Both the position numbers and the translations under genes were made by a program. The notes beneath the pieces are model-generated. The model saw nothing but the letters and a program-made list of their open reading frames with translations, did not search any database and was not told the origin of the DNA. Source: JAUZPB01 sp037140715 (GTDB lineage Bacteria > Bacteroidota > Ignavibacteria > Ignavibacteriales > SURF-24). From it: a stretch of 36,778 nt of DNA. The stretch is from contig JBAXDX010000022.1 in NCBI GenBank assembly GCA_037140715.1, positions 1 to 36,778 of the forward strand. The letters run 5' to 3'. This document shows, in pieces, positions 34,683-36,778 of the stretch. Numbering within the stretch: position 1 is the first letter of the stretch; each line of letters opens with the position of its first letter.

Positions 34683-35800
34683 ATCTAAAGTTACTATCCA
34701 AATTATTATTAGTTGTTATTCTCGCTCTTATGATAACAGGTTCAGCTTTGGTACTTAGCGCGAGTAGCACTTATAGTGCTTTAAAATTTAATCATAATAG
34801 TTATTATCTGTTTTTCTCGTATTTAGGTAAGTTGCCTTTTGCTCTCATTGGATTTGTTCTGTTTTCAAAAATCCCCTATACGGTTTACCGCCGTTTTAGC
34901 AAAAAAGCTATAATGGTTACAGCGATAGTATTATTCATAACCGCTGTATTAACAGTTGCAGTTAAGGGTGCCAGCAGATGGATAAGCATAGGGGGTCTTT
35001 CATTTCAGCCATCTGAAATAGCAAAATTGGTTTTGCTTATGCACGTTGCTTATTTGATTGAAAGTAAGGGGGAAGGGATTAAGGATTTTGCTAATGGCTT
35101 TAAATACCCGGTAATATGGATATTCGTTATTTCCGCGCTTGTTTTCGTTCAACCTAATGTTAGTACGAGTATTATTATCGCGACAATAGCATTCTCAGTT
35201 TTATTTATTAGCGGTGCGAAGCTGAAGCATATATTTGCTACTATTGGCGTTGCAGTTGGTTTTGCAGGTGTCTTTGCGATGATTTTTAATCATTCAAGAG
35301 AAAGGATACTTACATTTATCAGTAGTTTTGGTGCTCTTCATAAAGAAATTAATCCTCAGGTAGCTCAGGCAAAAATAGCTCTTGGAAGCGGTGGCTTTCG
35401 GGGTATTGGACTTGGGCAAAGCAGACAAAGCGATTTATTTCTTCCTGAGTCATACGGCGATTTTATTTTTTCAGTCTTGGGAGAAGAACTTGGATATATA
35501 GGCGTTATTAGTGTTCTTCTTATATATATGGTAATATTTATAATAGGAATATTAATAGCCAAAAATGCAAAGGATCAATATGGTCAGCTGTTAGCGTTTA
35601 GTATAAGTTTCACAATAGTTCTAAGCGCATTTATAAATGCGGCAGTAGTAACCGGATTATTTCCGACTACAGGAATTACTCTGCCATTTATCAGCTATGG
35701 CGGTACTTCTCTTATTTTTATGTGCTGTTCGGCGGGAATACTTACTAATATTGCTCTTTCTACATATAAAGAAAGAGAGGTTAAAAAAGTTACGAAATGA
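34679..35800 (+). CDS. ftsW: FtsW lipid II polymerase (SEDS family)
   Basis: The 373-residue membrane protein has about ten helices and the SEDS boxes KGASRWISIGGLSFQPSEIAK, VFVQPNVSTSIIIAT, GSGGFRGIGLGQSRQSDLFLPESYGDFIFSVLGEELG (split here for length: GSGGFRGIGLG, then SYGDFIFSVLGEELG) and GLFPTTGITLPFISYGGTS. It polymerises glycan strands from lipid II at the septum together with the FtsI transpeptidase encoded upstream. Overlaps of 4 nt with murD and 4 nt with murG indicate coupled translation. Confidence 0.96.
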   Translation: MNLKLLSKLLLVVILALMITGSALVLSASSTYSALKFNHNSYYLFFSYLGKLPFALIGFVLFSKIPYTVYRRFSKKAIMVTAIVLFITAVLTVAVKGASRWISIGGLSFQPSEIAKLVLLMHVAYLIESKGEGIKDFANGFKYPVIWIFVISALVFVQPNVSTSIIIATIAFSVLFISGAKLKHIFATIGVAVGFAGVFAMIFNHSRERILTFISSFGALHKEINPQVAQAKIALGSGGFRGIGLGQSRQSDLFLPESYGDFIFSVLGEELGYIGVISVLLIYMVIFIIGILIAKNAKDQYGQLLAFSISFTIVLSAFINAAVVTGLFPTTGITLPFISYGGTSLIFMCCSAGILTNIALSTYKEREVKKVTK

Positions 35801-36778
35801 TATCAGGTGACAGAACATATCGGTTTATTTTTGCTGGTGGCGGTACCGGAGGCCACTTATTCCCAGCCATTGCCGTTGCTGAAAAAATTAAACTGTTGAA
35901 ACCGGAAGCTGAGATTTTATTTGTAGGTACAAAATCAAAAATTGAAGGGATTGTAGTTCCGAAACTTGGATACAGATTTAAGACTATATGGATAAAAGGA
36001 TTTGCAAGAAAAATTGATATCCAAAATTTATTATTTCCGATAAAACTTCTTGCGTCAATGTTTCAGGCTCTCTTTATTAATATATTATTTAAGCCAGGAG
36101 TGGCAATTGGTTCAGGAGGTTATGTTTCAGGTCCTGTGATATGGAGTGCTTCAGTTATGGGAGCTAAGGTTATTTTGCTTGAACAAAATAGTTCACCTGG
36201 TGTTACAACCAGAATACTCGAAAAGAAAGCCGAACAAATTCATGTAAGCTTTGAAGACTCAAAAAAATATTTAAGATGTAAGGACAGAGTACACTTTACT
36301 GGCAATCCTGTAAGAGAAAGTCTGCAGAGAAAAGATAAGACCGAAAGTCTTAAGAAGTTTAATTTGAAATCAGACAGAAAAACCGTGCTGATTTTAGGCG
36401 GAAGTCTTGGAGCAGGTTCAGTTAACAGCTCAGTTGCAGGATTCGTTAACTTACTTGTAGAAAATAATCTTCAGATAATCTGGCAGACCGGAAAGAATTA
36501 TTATGAAAGATATAAGCATTTAAATAATGAGCATATACGGATAAATGCTTTTATTGATGATATGGCTTCAGCCTTCTCAGTTGCTGATTTACTGGTTTCA
36601 AGAGCAGGTGCTACTACTATAGCCGAGATAACAGTTATAGGTATACCGACAATATTTATCCCATCTCCAAACGTAGCAGCTAATCATCAGTATTATAATG
36701 CAAAGTCATTATTTGACGGCAATGCCGCTCTGTTGCTTGAGGACAGTAAAGTTAAGACTGATTTAAAAGATATCATTC
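35797..36778 (+). CDS. murG: UDP-GlcNAc:lipid I N-acetylglucosaminyltransferase (cut by window end)
   Basis: About 327 codons are present and the frame stays open to the last base, so roughly 30-40 residues are missing. The start ATG overlaps the ftsW stop (ATGA). Visible motifs are FAGGGTGGHLFPA (G14-H20 glycine-rich loop), GSGGYVSGPVIWSA, LEQNSSPGVTTRIL, FTGNPVRESL, ILGGSLGAGSVN and SRAGATTIAEIT, and the uridine-diphosphate site with PSPNVAANHQYYNA. It adds GlcNAc to lipid I on the inner face of the membrane, giving lipid II. In this lineage murC, ftsQ, ftsA and ftsZ would be expected next. Confidence 0.96.
   Translation, partial: MISGDRTYRFIFAGGGTGGHLFPAIAVAEKIKLLKPEAEILFVGTKSKIEGIVVPKLGYRFKTIWIKGFARKIDIQNLLFPIKLLASMFQALFINILFKPGVAIGSGGYVSGPVIWSASVMGAKVILLEQNSSPGVTTRILEKKAEQIHVSFEDSKKYLRCKDRVHFTGNPVRESLQRKDKTESLKKFNLKSDRKTVLILGGSLGAGSVNSSVAGFVNLLVENNLQIIWQTGKNYYERYKHLNNEHIRINAFIDDMASAFSVADLLVSRAGATTIAEITVIGIPTIFIPSPNVAANHQYYNAKSLFDGNAALLLEDSKVKTDLKDII

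Noticed and set aside
1..36778. tRNA or rRNA genes
   Set aside because: No cloverleaf with GGTTCRANNCC-type arm or rRNA-like segment was found by eye in the intergenic gaps; a covariance search would settle this.

Overview
The window looks like chromosome of a Gram-negative bacterium of the Bacteroidota/Chlorobiota (FCB) group, most probably Ignavibacteria-like. Supports are a moderately AT-rich base composition, small outer-membrane beta-barrels ending in aromatic residues with signal peptides ending in QAQ/KAQ, LolA, a MurE with the meso-diaminopimelate motif DNPR, several TTG starts, and interspersed palindromic repeats of the GCCCTGAAAGGGC type. The lineage is inferred from style and gene order, not from a marker gene. 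Every CDS I support is on the + strand.

Region 1 (1-7110) is a two-gene unit bracketed by 117/116-nt inverted repeats. It holds a membrane-anchored SPFH/band-7 protein and a 1872-residue protein. The latter reads as a degenerate aminotransferase-like half, then an intact fold-type I PLP aminotransferase (NNPHNATG, D567/Y570, K614, R622, R758), then about 1000 residues carrying the motif series of phosphoenolpyruvate carboxylase in the right order. A PEPC fused to an aminotransferase would suggest PEP to oxaloacetate to aspartate on one chain. This is the best candidate for an undescribed system here.

Region 2 (7.2-20.7 kb) is housekeeping: a beta-barrel protein, an RRM RNA-binding protein with terminator, transaldolase-gcvT, a ComB-like phosphatase, ftsK, lolA, an LPG-synthase-like membrane protein, a second beta-barrel, uppP, a cyclophilin lipoprotein, holA, and an ECF sigma factor followed by a probable anti-sigma protein.

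Region 3 (20.7-25.5 kb) is accessory-looking. A single Mrr-type restriction gene sits between perfect 24-bp direct repeats. A hybrid histidine kinase with a nine-G homopolymer follows. These two genes lie between inverted copies of a second repeat family. Next comes a LexA whose catalytic lysine and cleavage-site alanine both appear substituted (Arg and Ile), preceded by a 44-bp nested palindrome that is probably its operator.

Region 4 (25.5 kb to the end) is the division and cell wall cluster mraZ-rsmH-ftsL-ftsI-murE-murF-mraY-murD-ftsW-murG, tightly packed with many short overlaps and a likely MraZ-controlled promoter in front. It runs from PBP and lipid II precursor synthesis to MurG, which is cut by the window end.
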